A stretch of 14,726 nucleotides of DNA, taken from positions 1-14,726 of the forward strand of contig JAGCBE010000356.1 in the NCBI GenBank assembly GCA_017652345.1, given 5' to 3'. Positions within the stretch are counted from its first letter, which is position 1. The number at the start of each line of letters is the position of its first letter. This DNA comes from Methanobrevibacter sp. (GTDB lineage: Archaea > Methanobacteriota > Methanobacteria > Methanobacteriales > Methanobacteriaceae). The notes below the pieces were generated by a model. It did no database searches and was not told the origin of the DNA. It worked only from the letters and a program-made list of their open reading frames with translations. This document shows positions 7,624-14,599 of the stretch, piece by piece. The position numbers were made by a program, and so were the translations under genes.

Positions 7624-8667
7624 ATGGCTTTAAGAAATTTAGAAGAACAAGTACTTTACTTAACTCAAGAATTAGAAAAAATTAAGCAATCAATGGGTAG
7701 TGCTTTACCAGATCCTATACCAGGTCCTCAAGGTGTACAAGGTGAGCAAGGTGTACAAGGTGAGCAAGGTGTACAAGGTTATGGAATTATTGGCAATGGT
7801 ACTCAATTACCTAGTTATGCTAGTAATGGTAACTACTTCATTTTAAGAACAAGTGGTATTGATGGTATTGATTTGGTTTTATATAAATGTATTAATAACC
7901 ATTGGGTTGCTCAATATTCATTAAGAGGCAATCAAGGTCCTGTCGGTGATAGTGCAGATGTAGTAGCAAACCCAGATACAGCTTATAGTGAAAGTCTTTA
8001 TAAAATAACAGTTGATGGTGTTACTTATGATGTTTTATCTAGTACAGCAAGAGCATATTTAGATAATTTACAAGACTATTTCCAATATGATAGTGATGAT
8101 GAATATTTTGCATTCTTAAAAGAAGCATATTTCGACCAATTAGTAACTTTTGATAAAAGAGTTAATTTTGATGGAGATATTTATTTTAGACATAATACTT
8201 TGCATTTGTACGGTTTAAGCCAAATGGTAGACAGTTCGAATAATCCTATTGTTATTTGCGAAAACTTTAACGATAAAAATGGCAATCCTAGATTTGTGGA
8301 TGGTAACTTGAGTACTGCATCAATTAGTGGTGTCACATTTACTTATCATAAATGGTCTTTAAGTGGCTCTCATATAATGTTTGTTTTAGCTGGAGAAATT
8401 GCAGCTAATACTACTTTAAATGTTGATGTATGGGCAAGTGTAACTCTTCCAGATTACATTAAGAATAAAATCTCTGCTGTATTTGCTAGTACTAATATTG
8501 AGATTAAAGACAATAGAGCATATTATGATGATTGGAACTCTATCAATATTCAAACAGTTCTCCAAAAGACAAGTGACGGAGTTCAAATATTAATGATACA
8601 AAATCCTACTTCATCAGCAGTTGCGAGATTTAGAATTCAATATGACTTGTTAATTGATATGGATTAG
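7624..8667 (+). CDS. Collagen-like fibre protein
   Basis: A 347-residue protein with a short N-terminal coiled coil (about 3-24, LEEQVLYLTQELEKIKQS), then six or seven Gly-X-Y triplets (34-52) and a second short one (102-108, GNQGPVG), then a mostly beta-rich C-terminal half. This is the layout of trimeric phage fibres with collagen-like necks and a C-terminal receptor-binding or head-fibre domain. It is the last rightward gene, with AAAGGAG just upstream, and ends before the terminator. In phi29 the appendage protein gp12 or head fibre gp8.5 would be counterparts in role only. The triplet region is built from near-identical 18-bp units. Confidence 0.7.
   Translation: MALRNLEEQVLYLTQELEKIKQSMGSALPDPIPGPQGVQGEQGVQGEQGVQGYGIIGNGTQLPSYASNGNYFILRTSGIDGIDLVLYKCINNHWVAQYSLRGNQGPVGDSADVVANPDTAYSESLYKITVDGVTYDVLSSTARAYLDNLQDYFQYDSDDEYFAFLKEAYFDQLVTFDKRVNFDGDIYFRHNTLHLYGLSQMVDSSNNPIVICENFNDKNGNPRFVDGNLSTASISGVTFTYHKWSLSGSHIMFVLAGEIAANTTLNVDVWASVTLPDYIKNKISAVFASTNIEIKDNRAYYDDWNSINIQTVLQKTSDGVQILMIQNPTSSAVARFRIQYDLLIDMD
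7732..7776 (+). repeat. 18-bp tandem repeat coding Gly-X-Y triplets
   Basis: GGTGTACAA and GGTGAGCAA alternate: 7732-7740, 7741-7749, 7750-7758, 7759-7767, 7768-7776. That is two and a half copies of an 18-bp unit, identical at the base level. Identity beyond what the amino acids require points to recent duplication by slippage. Copy number may vary between isolates and would change the neck length of the fibre. Confidence 0.85.
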
Positions 8668-8704
8668 TATAAAATAATATTACCTTGATGTGCTTCTGCA
8701 CTAA

Positions 8705-8730
8705 AAAAGAGGAATTTCAGTTCCTCTTTT
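8705..8730. terminator. Bidirectional intrinsic terminator
   Basis: AAAAGAGGAA (8705-8714) and TTCCTCTTTT (8721-8730) make a perfect 10-bp stem with loop TTTCAG. The T-run on one strand and A-run on the other make it work from both sides. It lies exactly between the stops of the two convergent operons. A smaller hairpin, GTGC-TTCT-GCAC (8690-8701), lies just before it on the rightward side. Confidence 0.9.
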
Positions 8731-8733
8731 CTT

Positions 8734-9963
8734 TTAACCTTTTCTAGGTTTTAACAATGCTAATTGATTTTGGAATTGTTTAAATGTTATCAAGTTCCTA
8801 AATAAGAAGCATCTAGTATCAAATTGCTCAATTACAGCTTGTTGTATCTTAACATTAAATACTTCATCAAGATAAGGTCGCATTGCTCTTACAGATTTCT
8901 TTTCACCTTTCCACTTGGTAATTACATTTTTATTCCAAACAGTAAACCAATCATTTGGGTCTTTAGTGAATTTTACTATGTAAGATGGAGATGTTAATGC
9001 ACCTTTGAATAATAACGCATCATCCGTATCTATTTTATTAGTAAATGTTGAGGCTTTAGGCATTAAGATGTCGGCAATAGTACCTTTTCTTCTAATGTTA
9101 TATGCTTCACTATTTTGGATGTTTTCTATAACTGTTCTCTTACCCCAATCGTAATTGTAGTACTTTTTATTAACAAGTTGCTTCTCTTGATCTGTGCGAC
9201 AATGTTTTAATTCCGTAAGATACTCGATTAACTTCTTCTTGTTTCTTACTAGCTGGAATATTCCGTTACGTTCTGGGATAAAGTCTAATGCACATAATAA
9301 CTCACTACATTCCTCTAAAGTGTTACCAATGAAGAAGATTTTAACTCTATCTTTAGTACTTCTAATAAGGTTTTCTAGTTGGTTAACAAGACAATATAAT
9401 AAATCAAAGGTGTTGCGTTCTCCTTTTTCTTTCTCAAATTCATCACAAGCAATTAAGTATTGCATATTTGTGTCATTTAAGAAGTCTTTATCGAAGATTG
9501 AGCCTTTATCATTATAGAATGTAGAAACTGCGTAAACGTGAGCAAAAAGCCTCTTTTCTACTATCTTTGTTTCCGTTGTCTTACTTCCATCTTTATGAGT
9601 AACTACACATTTTTCCCTAGTTACATCGTATACGTTATCTCCCTCGACAATTAAGTCAAGGTTATATTTTCTTCTAATGTCGGCATCTACTAATTTTTCA
9701 GCTCTATTTTGCTTAAGTTTTAATGTTTGCTTTTCCGTTAATCTTAACCAATAGAATGGTATACCTTTTTTCTTGTATTGTTTAACAAAGTACTCGGTAA
9801 CAGCATAAGACTTACCTCTCTCTCTAGCACCGAGAAGAATATACATCATCATATACCAATAGGATAAGATATGTCTAATGCTCCACCATTCATTTTGAAT
9901 TTGTTGCGTGTGTTCAGCTTCTTTAATTTGTTGTTGAGCTGGACTTAATTTCTTCTTACTCAT
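8734..9963 (-). CDS. DNA packaging ATPase (phi29 gp16-like)
   Basis: A 409-residue motor ATPase. Walker A is GARERGKS (45-52), very like the GxxGxGKS loop of phi29 gp16, and a Walker B LIACDE lies at 170-175; FFIGNT further on suits the coupling motif. The C-terminal third would be the vestigial nuclease/DNA-binding domain of this family. I use ATG at 9963, in an ATGA overlap with the preceding stop; a TTG at 9981 extends the frame but has no support. It is the last gene of the leftward operon, with replication genes, whereas phi29 has its ATPase in the late operon. The motor would act on TP-capped DNA at the portal. Confidence 0.88.
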   Translation of the reverse strand: MSKKKLSPAQQQIKEAEHTQQIQNEWWSIRHILSYWYMMMYILLGARERGKSYAVTEYFVKQYKKKGIPFYWLRLTEKQTLKLKQNRAEKLVDADIRRKYNLDLIVEGDNVYDVTREKCVVTHKDGSKTTETKIVEKRLFAHVYAVSTFYNDKGSIFDKDFLNDTNMQYLIACDEFEKEKGERNTFDLLYCLVNQLENLIRSTKDRVKIFFIGNTLEECSELLCALDFIPERNGIFQLVRNKKKLIEYLTELKHCRTDQEKQLVNKKYYNYDWGKRTVIENIQNSEAYNIRRKGTIADILMPKASTFTNKIDTDDALLFKGALTSPSYIVKFTKDPNDWFTVWNKNVITKWKGEKKSVRAMRPYLDEVFNVKIQQAVIEQFDTRCFLFRNLITFKQFQNQLALLKPRKG

Positions 9964-10481
9964 TGTGTATACCCAAACCAATCCATTTCCATTTCATCCT
10001 CTAACTCTTTAAAAGTCTTTTGGTCTTTTTCTGGAAGTGCTGCGTTTCTTTCTTTTAATGCTTTCCAATATTCTTTTAAAGTAGGTCTAATCTTATCTAA
10101 ATTAAATTCAAAACTTGCTCTAATGCTATAAACGGATAAATCTCCCAGATCTTGACTTAAACTTTTATCTTCACTAATTGCCTTTTTAAGTGTCATAGCT
10201 GTTTCGTGACTAAATTGGTACAATTGAGAATTAATAATTTTTCTCATTATGTTGTCTTTAATTCCATTTTCCTTATAAAAGTCTTTGTTAGATAAGTAAT
10301 TTTGCATAGTTAACATACCTAATCTTTTACTTTCGTTATAAGGTGTAACACCTATTTCGTGCAACTTTTTAGTTTTCTTCTCATAAAGTTTTTTGTATCT
10401 GTTATATTCTTTGAGATTACGATAATAGATATATCTTTCTTTACTGCGATAATGATGTACTTTTCTACTTCTTTTACGCAT
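9960..10481 (-). CDS. Probable terminal protein (replication primer)
   Basis: A 173-residue, helical protein with a very basic, Tyr-rich N-terminus (MRKRSRKVHHYRSKERYIYY) and further charged helices to about 42, then GVTPYNESKRLG. phi29 terminal protein (266 residues) also has a basic N-terminus, a charged helix and then a GVD-type turn, and its gene lies beside the polymerase gene. Here the gene overlaps the polymerase stop by 8 bases and is followed by the packaging ATPase. A terminal protein is required by the genome type, and no other gene fits as well. There is no clear sequence identity, and the priming hydroxyl residue cannot be named. It ends with TGA in ATGA. Confidence 0.55.
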   Translation of the reverse strand: MRKRSRKVHHYRSKERYIYYRNLKEYNRYKKLYEKKTKKLHEIGVTPYNESKRLGMLTMQNYLSNKDFYKENGIKDNIMRKIINSQLYQFSHETAMTLKKAISEDKSLSQDLGDLSVYSIRASFEFNLDKIRPTLKEYWKALKERNAALPEKDQKTFKELEDEMEMDWFGYTQ

Positions 10482-11532
10482 AATTTTCTACTATTCCTTT
10501 CTCCTCATCGAATGAGTAATTAAGTTTTCCGTTAGCATTGAGAATGTCACCAAATTCCCAGTCTTCTCTATTCTTTACCTGGTCTAAAGCTGAAGAACCT
10601 CTCATACAAGTATGACATTTTCCATCTTCTATATATTGATACGAGCCTACACTTGCTATTAACAAGTCGCAATCGCAATGGTCATTTTTATATTGACATA
10701 AGGATGTTCCCTCGGTTTCATCGTGGTAAGCACCCTTACTAGAATAATACCATATTCCATCGATGTTTGATAGTAAAGGTATCATACCAGCTTCAACAAG
10801 TTTTTTACAGTAATAATCGACTTTTTCTCTAGTGCCATTTACAGCTATTTTAGATAAGTTAGCAAACGCATAAGGCTTAACTTTTCTACGTTCTTCCCAA
10901 GATGGACAATATTGACTTTGAAAGCATCCAATTGAATTAGTAAGAACGTGTTTAAAGTGGTTATTATCTTCTTTACGTTTTGCGTATAATTCTTCCAAGA
11001 TTGGCTTAAGTTCTGGGTAAGCCTCGGCAACTCTACTAGCATAAGAGGAATTTAAGTCTAAATGATAACAATGGTGTATCCTCTTTCTTAACAGATCTTG
11101 TTTCATTAATTGGATATGAGGTTTAACAATTGTTTCTTTGACTTTCTTTCCATCACTACAAGCATATTTGCCGAAGTCTATACCATACTCATCCATAACT
11201 TTGTAAAGTTCTAATACACTTTGCCTACCACTAACTGTGTTTGTTACTTGCTTACTAGGTTGGATAATAAATCTATAACATCCGTGACTACAACAAATAA
11301 CAAGTTCGTGTGATTGGTTAACGTGATAAATCATATATCTAAAATAGCCTTTATAAGCACCATTTGGGAATGCACCACTAGGAAGTGGGTCTACCTTTAC
11401 AAAATGCTTTTTAGCATAGGCATAAAGGTCATTCCACACTTGATAATTAGAGTAAGGAATTTCAACTATTGGTATTTGTTTCTTATTTACCTCTACTTTA
11501 TATTTAATATGTTCAAATTCCGTTAACTTCAT
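10474..11532 (-). CDS. Minimal B-family DNA polymerase without exonuclease domain
   Basis: A 352-residue protein with the palm motifs of protein-primed B-family polymerases. Motif A is HLDLNSSYAS (157-166, Asp159). Motif B is KHVLTNSIGCF (194-204). Motif C is LLSNIDGIWY (253-262), with Asp258 kept but Asn256 in place of the first Asp of DTDS. A following GTSLCQYKND (275-284) matches the lG-x-K region, and GSYQYIEDGK (296-305) followed by RGSS the K-x-Y region. phi29 polymerase is 575 residues. Here only about 150 precede motif A and no exonuclease motif (DxE) is seen, so proofreading seems absent. A weak AGG site precedes ATG. It overlaps the probable terminal protein gene. Confidence 0.75.
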   Translation of the reverse strand: MKLTEFEHIKYKVEVNKKQIPIVEIPYSNYQVWNDLYAYAKKHFVKVDPLPSGAFPNGAYKGYFRYMIYHVNQSHELVICCSHGCYRFIIQPSKQVTNTVSGRQSVLELYKVMDEYGIDFGKYACSDGKKVKETIVKPHIQLMKQDLLRKRIHHCYHLDLNSSYASRVAEAYPELKPILEELYAKRKEDNNHFKHVLTNSIGCFQSQYCPSWEERRKVKPYAFANLSKIAVNGTREKVDYYCKKLVEAGMIPLLSNIDGIWYYSSKGAYHDETEGTSLCQYKNDHCDCDLLIASVGSYQYIEDGKCHTCMRGSSALDQVKNREDWEFGDILNANGKLNYSFDEEKGIVENYA

Positions 11533-11538
11533 AATTAC

Positions 11539-11952
11539 CTACTTTCCAAAATATTTGTCGATTAATGCTTGTGCTTCTTTAACTGTGCAATCAGCTTTGT
11601 ACTTAATGTTACATTTATCCATTAAGTCTTTTTGCTTGTCGGTTGCCAATGGTTCACTTGGCTTTTTGTTACCTTGATTAGGTTGGTCTACACTCACTCT
11701 AATTAAGATTTGTAACATTGAATTATAAATACTTTCTAAAGCTGCAAGGTGATCTGGATTATTTGGGCTAATCTCCATTGAAAACTCTACACTTTGAAAG
11801 TTGTAAACTGGCTTACAATTAACCAAAATAGTTTTATTTGGGTCAATCTCATCAACAGTTACATCGAATTGAGGTTCTTCCGTTTCCTCAAAGAAGTCTT
11901 CTAATTCTTCTGGGTTGGCTTCTTCAATTGGTTGGTTTTTGTCTTCTAACAT
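11539..11952 (-). CDS. Acidic protein, possible ssDNA-binding/replication accessory
   Basis: A 137-residue protein. The first 38 residues are strongly acidic. The middle (about 41-90, with NCKPVYNFQSVEFSMEI) looks like a small beta-alpha domain. The last 35 residues (ATDKQKDLMDKCNIKYKADC and on to the end) match a small helical module, with the pattern ATxKQxxxL...xxEAxxLI, common at the ends of phage and plasmid ssDNA-binding and replication proteins. It lies just upstream of the polymerase gene, where phi29-like phages keep SSB or TP genes. ATG at 11952 follows AAAGGAG at six bases. Function is inferred. Confidence 0.45.
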   Translation of the reverse strand: MLEDKNQPIEEANPEELEDFFEETEEPQFDVTVDEIDPNKTILVNCKPVYNFQSVEFSMEISPNNPDHLAALESIYNSMLQILIRVSVDQPNQGNKKPSEPLATDKQKDLMDKCNIKYKADCTVKEAQALIDKYFGK

Positions 11953-11954
11953 AT

Positions 11955-12305
11955 TTATCTCCTTTCCCAAACCTTTTTATGATAAAGTTCTTTTTGTGTC
12001 ATAAGAACCAAATCTCCATTATCATCGTGAGTGACTACTTTATTAGCTGGACAAGTTCCAAACTTTAATGCGTATATTACTCTAGCACAGCTAATTTTGT
12101 ATCTAACCTTTTTGTAAGTGAAACAATAATAGTAATGTTCCAAATCATATTTCCCTTTTTGAGGAATTGGTTTTAATATAACAACACCTCTTTTAGATTT
12201 TTTGCTTACTCTACCACTTACAAAATGGTCTTCAATCCATACTTCTGTATCTAGGCTTATTCCTACCGAATTAAGCCATTTCCTGGTTAAATCTTTTCTT
12301 TTCAT
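11955..12305 (-). CDS. HNH-like protein lacking obvious catalytic residues
   Basis: A 116-residue basic protein. Residues 71-104 (ISCARVIYALKFGTCPANKV, then VTHDDNGDLVLMTQKE) follow the layout of HNH homing-type endonucleases: helix with a G-x-P turn, then V-x-H-x-D and N-x-DL-x-L-x-T. The loop between HDDN and DLVL is shortened and the usual Asn/His pair is not evident, so it may be inactive and used for DNA binding. It starts in an ATGA overlap with the Cys-rich gene, and its last codons hold the ribosome site of the next gene. It could be a regulator; this is uncertain. Confidence 0.4.
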   Translation of the reverse strand: MKRKDLTRKWLNSVGISLDTEVWIEDHFVSGRVSKKSKRGVVILKPIPQKGKYDLEHYYYCFTYKKVRYKISCARVIYALKFGTCPANKVVTHDDNGDLVLMTQKELYHKKVWERR

Positions 12306-12499
12306 AAACGTACTGTATATTTTCCTATCTCTAAATCTACTTTTGTATTTAGTTCTTTATTTGTCAATTTTCTATCACAAATATTAAATAAAGGACAAGT
12401 GGAGCATTTTCTATGTAACATTCTACTTATGGAACTAAAATGGTTACTGCATATATGAGCCATTTCATTTTGTGTCAAATCTTTAATTTTCTTATTCAT
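12302..12499 (-). CDS. Small Cys-rich, probably metal-binding protein
   Basis: A 65-residue basic protein with Cys17, His20, Cys32, Cys35 and Cys41 (KCSTCPLFNIC), a CxxC-Pro pattern found in short zinc- or Fe-S-binding phage proteins of unknown role. ATG at 12499 overlaps the methyltransferase stop by 8 bases, with GGGAG about ten bases upstream; the TTG one codon earlier is less likely. It ends in ATGA with the HNH-like gene. A DNA-binding or host-takeover role is possible but unproven. Confidence 0.55.
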   Translation of the reverse strand: MNKKIKDLTQNEMAHICSNHFSSISRMLHRKCSTCPLFNICDRKLTNKELNTKVDLEIGKYTVRL

Positions 12500-13166
12500 C
12501 AATTATGTACTCCCTTATAAATCTGTTTGCATAGTCTTTGCTAATCATACTTCGTTCTACTTTGTCACTTGTTAGTGCAACTCTTTTCACCTTTTTAATA
12601 TCTACCCCCTCAAAAATAAAATTGTATTTAGGCTTACAATTGATAAACCAATATTGAGTAGGTTTTTTAAAATAATCTCCCATAGCTGTTCTATCTTCAT
12701 CGATAATGCTTGGTTCTATTCCCCAATATCTTGTCAAATAATGTTGCGTACTGTATGGGTTTTCGATGATAAGAGCAATCTCTCTCTCTATACAAATTAA
12801 TGCTAGTTTTGTAATTAATTCATAGTTTTGATTAAGTTCTTTGTGTAGCTTTAAATCATATTCTAACTTTTGTTTAACATCCCATTTTGCTTGTGCGTGA
12901 TTAGTTCCTTTAAAATATAAAATAATTTGGTTTTCAAATCTAATACAAGGGAAGAATGCTAATATTGTATCTTCTTTCTTAATACCATCAAATAGGCTTG
13001 ATTTATGTTCATATGCTCTAATAATTTGTTCATACAGATCAATAACATAATCTGTTTCCCCAAAGTCATTTAAGATGTCATAATCATAAGCTGTATAACC
13101 GAGTTTCTTAAATTCGTTTTTGAATGTGCCACTTTGCTCAAATAAACAATGAAATATCTTACTCAT
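12492..13166 (-). CDS. C5-cytosine DNA methyltransferase-like protein
   Basis: A 224-residue protein related in layout to short phage cytosine methyltransferases. A cofactor-binding start is seen at 7-33 (CLFEQSGTFKNEFKKLGY). FFPCIRF (71-77) carries the Pro-Cys of motif IV. IIENP (133-137) stands for motif VI (ENV), and DRTAMGDYFKKPTQYWF (158-174) is a conserved block in such phage proteins. It is much shorter than bacterial C5 enzymes, and a normal target recognition domain is not visible, so specificity and activity are uncertain. AGGAG lies five bases before ATG. It would modify phage DNA to avoid restriction. Confidence 0.65.
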   Translation of the reverse strand: MSKIFHCLFEQSGTFKNEFKKLGYTAYDYDILNDFGETDYVIDLYEQIIRAYEHKSSLFDGIKKEDTILAFFPCIRFENQIILYFKGTNHAQAKWDVKQKLEYDLKLHKELNQNYELITKLALICIEREIALIIENPYSTQHYLTRYWGIEPSIIDEDRTAMGDYFKKPTQYWFINCKPKYNFIFEGVDIKKVKRVALTSDKVERSMISKDYANRFIREYIIDE

Positions 13167-13174
13167 ATTCTCTC

Positions 13175-13366
13175 CTAATCAATAACAATCTTCATTCCCT
13201 TTTGACAGCTTATTACGATATATTTATGCGAATTCAAATCTAATAAATCATCGTTATCTACTTCTATTGTTGAATTTTTAATAATTATAGATGTTACAGC
13301 TCTTTGAGTAAAAATTTCCTCATCATTTTGATTTAGAATATGTAAATCTTTATACTTTTTATCCAT
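13175..13366 (-). CDS. Hypothetical 63-residue protein
   Basis: A small, mildly acidic protein with alternating hydrophobic residues suggesting beta strands (about 25-36 and 46-62). No motif or membrane segment is recognised. It has a good AGGAG ribosome site within the junction with the Com-like gene and lies between that gene and the cytosine methyltransferase gene. Function unknown. Confidence 0.6.
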   Translation of the reverse strand: MDKKYKDLHILNQNDEEIFTQRAVTSIIIKNSTIEVDNDDLLDLNSHKYIVISCQKGMKIVID

Positions 13367-13376
13367 ATCTTTTCTC

Positions 13377-13550
13377 CTATTCTACAGTGTCAAATTCCAG
13401 GTCTTCCACACCAATTAATACATCTGTTTTGCATTCATTACATTTTGTGAAATATCTATCATTTTGAAGTGTACTTTTTCTACAATTCTTCCTCTTTGTG
13501 TTTAGTACAGCTCCACAAAAAGGGCATTTAATTGGTTTTCTTTGTTCCAT
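13377..13550 (-). CDS. Com-like zinc-ribbon protein
   Basis: A 57-residue reading frame with two CxxC knuckles: CPFC (9-12) and CNEC (37-40), an arrangement typical of zinc ribbons such as phage Mu Com, which activates translation of the mom modification gene. It overlaps the 3' end of the adenine methyltransferase gene by 23 bases, and its ribosome site GGAG lies seven bases before ATG, inside that gene. Com-like genes occur beside N6-adenine methyltransferase genes in many prophages, so a role in controlling DNA modification is plausible. Zinc binding is strongly suggested; the regulatory role is inferred. Confidence 0.7.
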   Translation of the reverse strand: MEQRKPIKCPFCGAVLNTKRKNCRKSTLQNDRYFTKCNECKTDVLIGVEDLEFDTVE

Positions 13551-13980
13551 ACATTATCTCCATATCTTCTTTAGTTAATAACATCATAGTAGGATAGTAA
13601 TTTTTTTTATCTAATAATACAAACATTGATGGGAATGGAGCAGAATTACTTTCATTAAAATGTAATCTCCCCTGAATAAACCTAAAATGTCCATTTGCTT
13701 CATACAGTTTTCTAAACCATCTTGTATCTGTTCTAGCTGGAATAAGCAATACAATGTGTTTTCCTTTTTCTACCTCTTCTAATGCTTTATCAATCCATTC
13801 ATCAATAGCATTATAAGGTGGATTAACAAAGTTCTTGTCACTCCATTCAATTTTTAATCCATCAAAATTTGAATTACCAGGACAAGGGTCAAAGAAGCCT
13901 CTATCCATAAAAGATTGATAGATATTTTTAGGTGTCTTCCATAATTGATTATTTGATGTTAAACAAGCCTTAATTCTCAT
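13528..13980 (-). CDS. Phage N6-adenine DNA methyltransferase (Dam type)
   Basis: A 150-residue protein with the motifs of the phage N-6-adenine methyltransferase family: W-x-TP near the start (14-17), FDPCPG (30-35), catalytic NPPY (53-56), PARTDTRWF (81-89), QGRLHF (103-108) and SAPFPS (113-118). It is full-length for the compact members. It transfers a methyl group from S-adenosylmethionine to adenine in DNA, probably protecting phage DNA from restriction. AGGAGATAAA precedes ATG, which overlaps the end of the upstream gene. The Com-like gene overlaps its end. Confidence 0.88.
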   Translation of the reverse strand: MRIKACLTSNNQLWKTPKNIYQSFMDRGFFDPCPGNSNFDGLKIEWSDKNFVNPPYNAIDEWIDKALEEVEKGKHIVLLIPARTDTRWFRKLYEANGHFRFIQGRLHFNESNSAPFPSMFVLLDKKNYYPTMMLLTKEDMEIMYGTKKTN

Positions 13981-14188
13981 TTTTATCTCCTAGAATATTA
14001 TTATTTATGATCTGTAAATGCGTTTTATAAGCCTTTAATAGATGCTCATTGCTTTCTATAAGATAGTAGTGCATATCAATAATGTCTTTTAGGCACTCAT
14101 AGGCTTTATTTTTTTGGTCTTGAGTATATTTACTATCTTCTGTATTTGCCTCTTCAAAGAGGATATTTAATGCCTTTGTTGGTGTCAT
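13970..14188 (-). CDS. Hypothetical 72-residue helical protein
   Basis: A small charged, probably all-helical protein starting MTPTKALNILFEEA, with a second helix rich in Tyr, Leu, His and Asn. No motif is recognised. It starts in an ATGA overlap with the preceding gene, with GGAG upstream, and overlaps the methyltransferase start by 11 bases. It is part of the early leftward operon; function unknown. Confidence 0.6.
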   Translation of the reverse strand: MTPTKALNILFEEANTEDSKYTQDQKNKAYECLKDIIDMHYYLIESNEHLLKAYKTHLQIINNNILGDKNEN

Positions 14189-14385
14189 TCCTTAATCTCC
14201 TCTATTTGTGCTTGCAATAAAATTGATATTGCTTCACTTAGTCCAATACTTTCCCCCTTAAGTGCAAACCATTTATTTGTAGGTATTGTACTATCTGGGT
14301 CGATTTCATTTAATAATTTTGTTTCTATTTCAGCTCTCATAGTTTGCAATAATTTTGTTGCTTCTTCTAATAATTTTTTTTCCAT
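14185..14385 (-). CDS. Hypothetical 66-residue protein
   Basis: A small acidic helical protein (MEKKLLEEATKLLQTMRAEI and on), with GESIGLSEAISILLQAQ near the end. No known motif. AGGAG lies seven bases before ATG. It ends with TGA in an ATGA overlap with the next gene. Early position suggests a host-takeover, regulatory or anti-defence role, which the sequence cannot show. Confidence 0.6.
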   Translation of the reverse strand: MEKKLLEEATKLLQTMRAEIETKLLNEIDPDSTIPTNKWFALKGESIGLSEAISILLQAQIEEIKE

Positions 14386-14394
14386 AATAATCTC

Positions 14395-14571
14395 CTATTC
14401 TAAACTGTTTATAACAAAACAGATCTCTTCTCTTCTTCCTTCATAGTATTGAATATGGCTATCTACCCATTCTTCGTTGTAATGGCTTCTTCCATATAAT
14501 TCTAGCCATTCTAACTCCTTATCTACCTCAACTAATCTTTTTTTCATTTCTGTTAACAACTTTGTTGACAT
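14395..14571 (-). CDS. First early gene, hypothetical 58-residue protein
   Basis: A 58-residue reading frame, MSTKLLTEMKKRLVEVDKEL and on, helical at the start, with two Trp and several Tyr in the middle (SHYNEEWVDSHIQYY) and a short hydrophobic strand near the end (ICFVI). It is the first gene after the strong leftward promoter. The upstream AAGGAGAACCAAT is shared with the first late gene but is four bases further from ATG here (11 bases). No family recognised. Confidence 0.6.
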   Translation of the reverse strand: MSTKLLTEMKKRLVEVDKELEWLELYGRSHYNEEWVDSHIQYYEGRREEICFVINSLE

Positions 14572-14599
14572 ATCTATTGGTTCTCCTTATCTTTACAAT

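Noticed and set aside
7732..7776. Short repeats resembling a CRISPR or regulatory array
   Set aside because: Units are contiguous, in frame and encode Gly-X-Y collagen triplets, without spacers.
9194..9517. A rightward open frame of 107 residues inside the ATPase gene
   Set aside because: It runs antisense to the ATPase gene, which has clear Walker motifs, and has no promoter or ribosome site. Similar rightward frames at 11314, 11838 and 12202 are also shadows.
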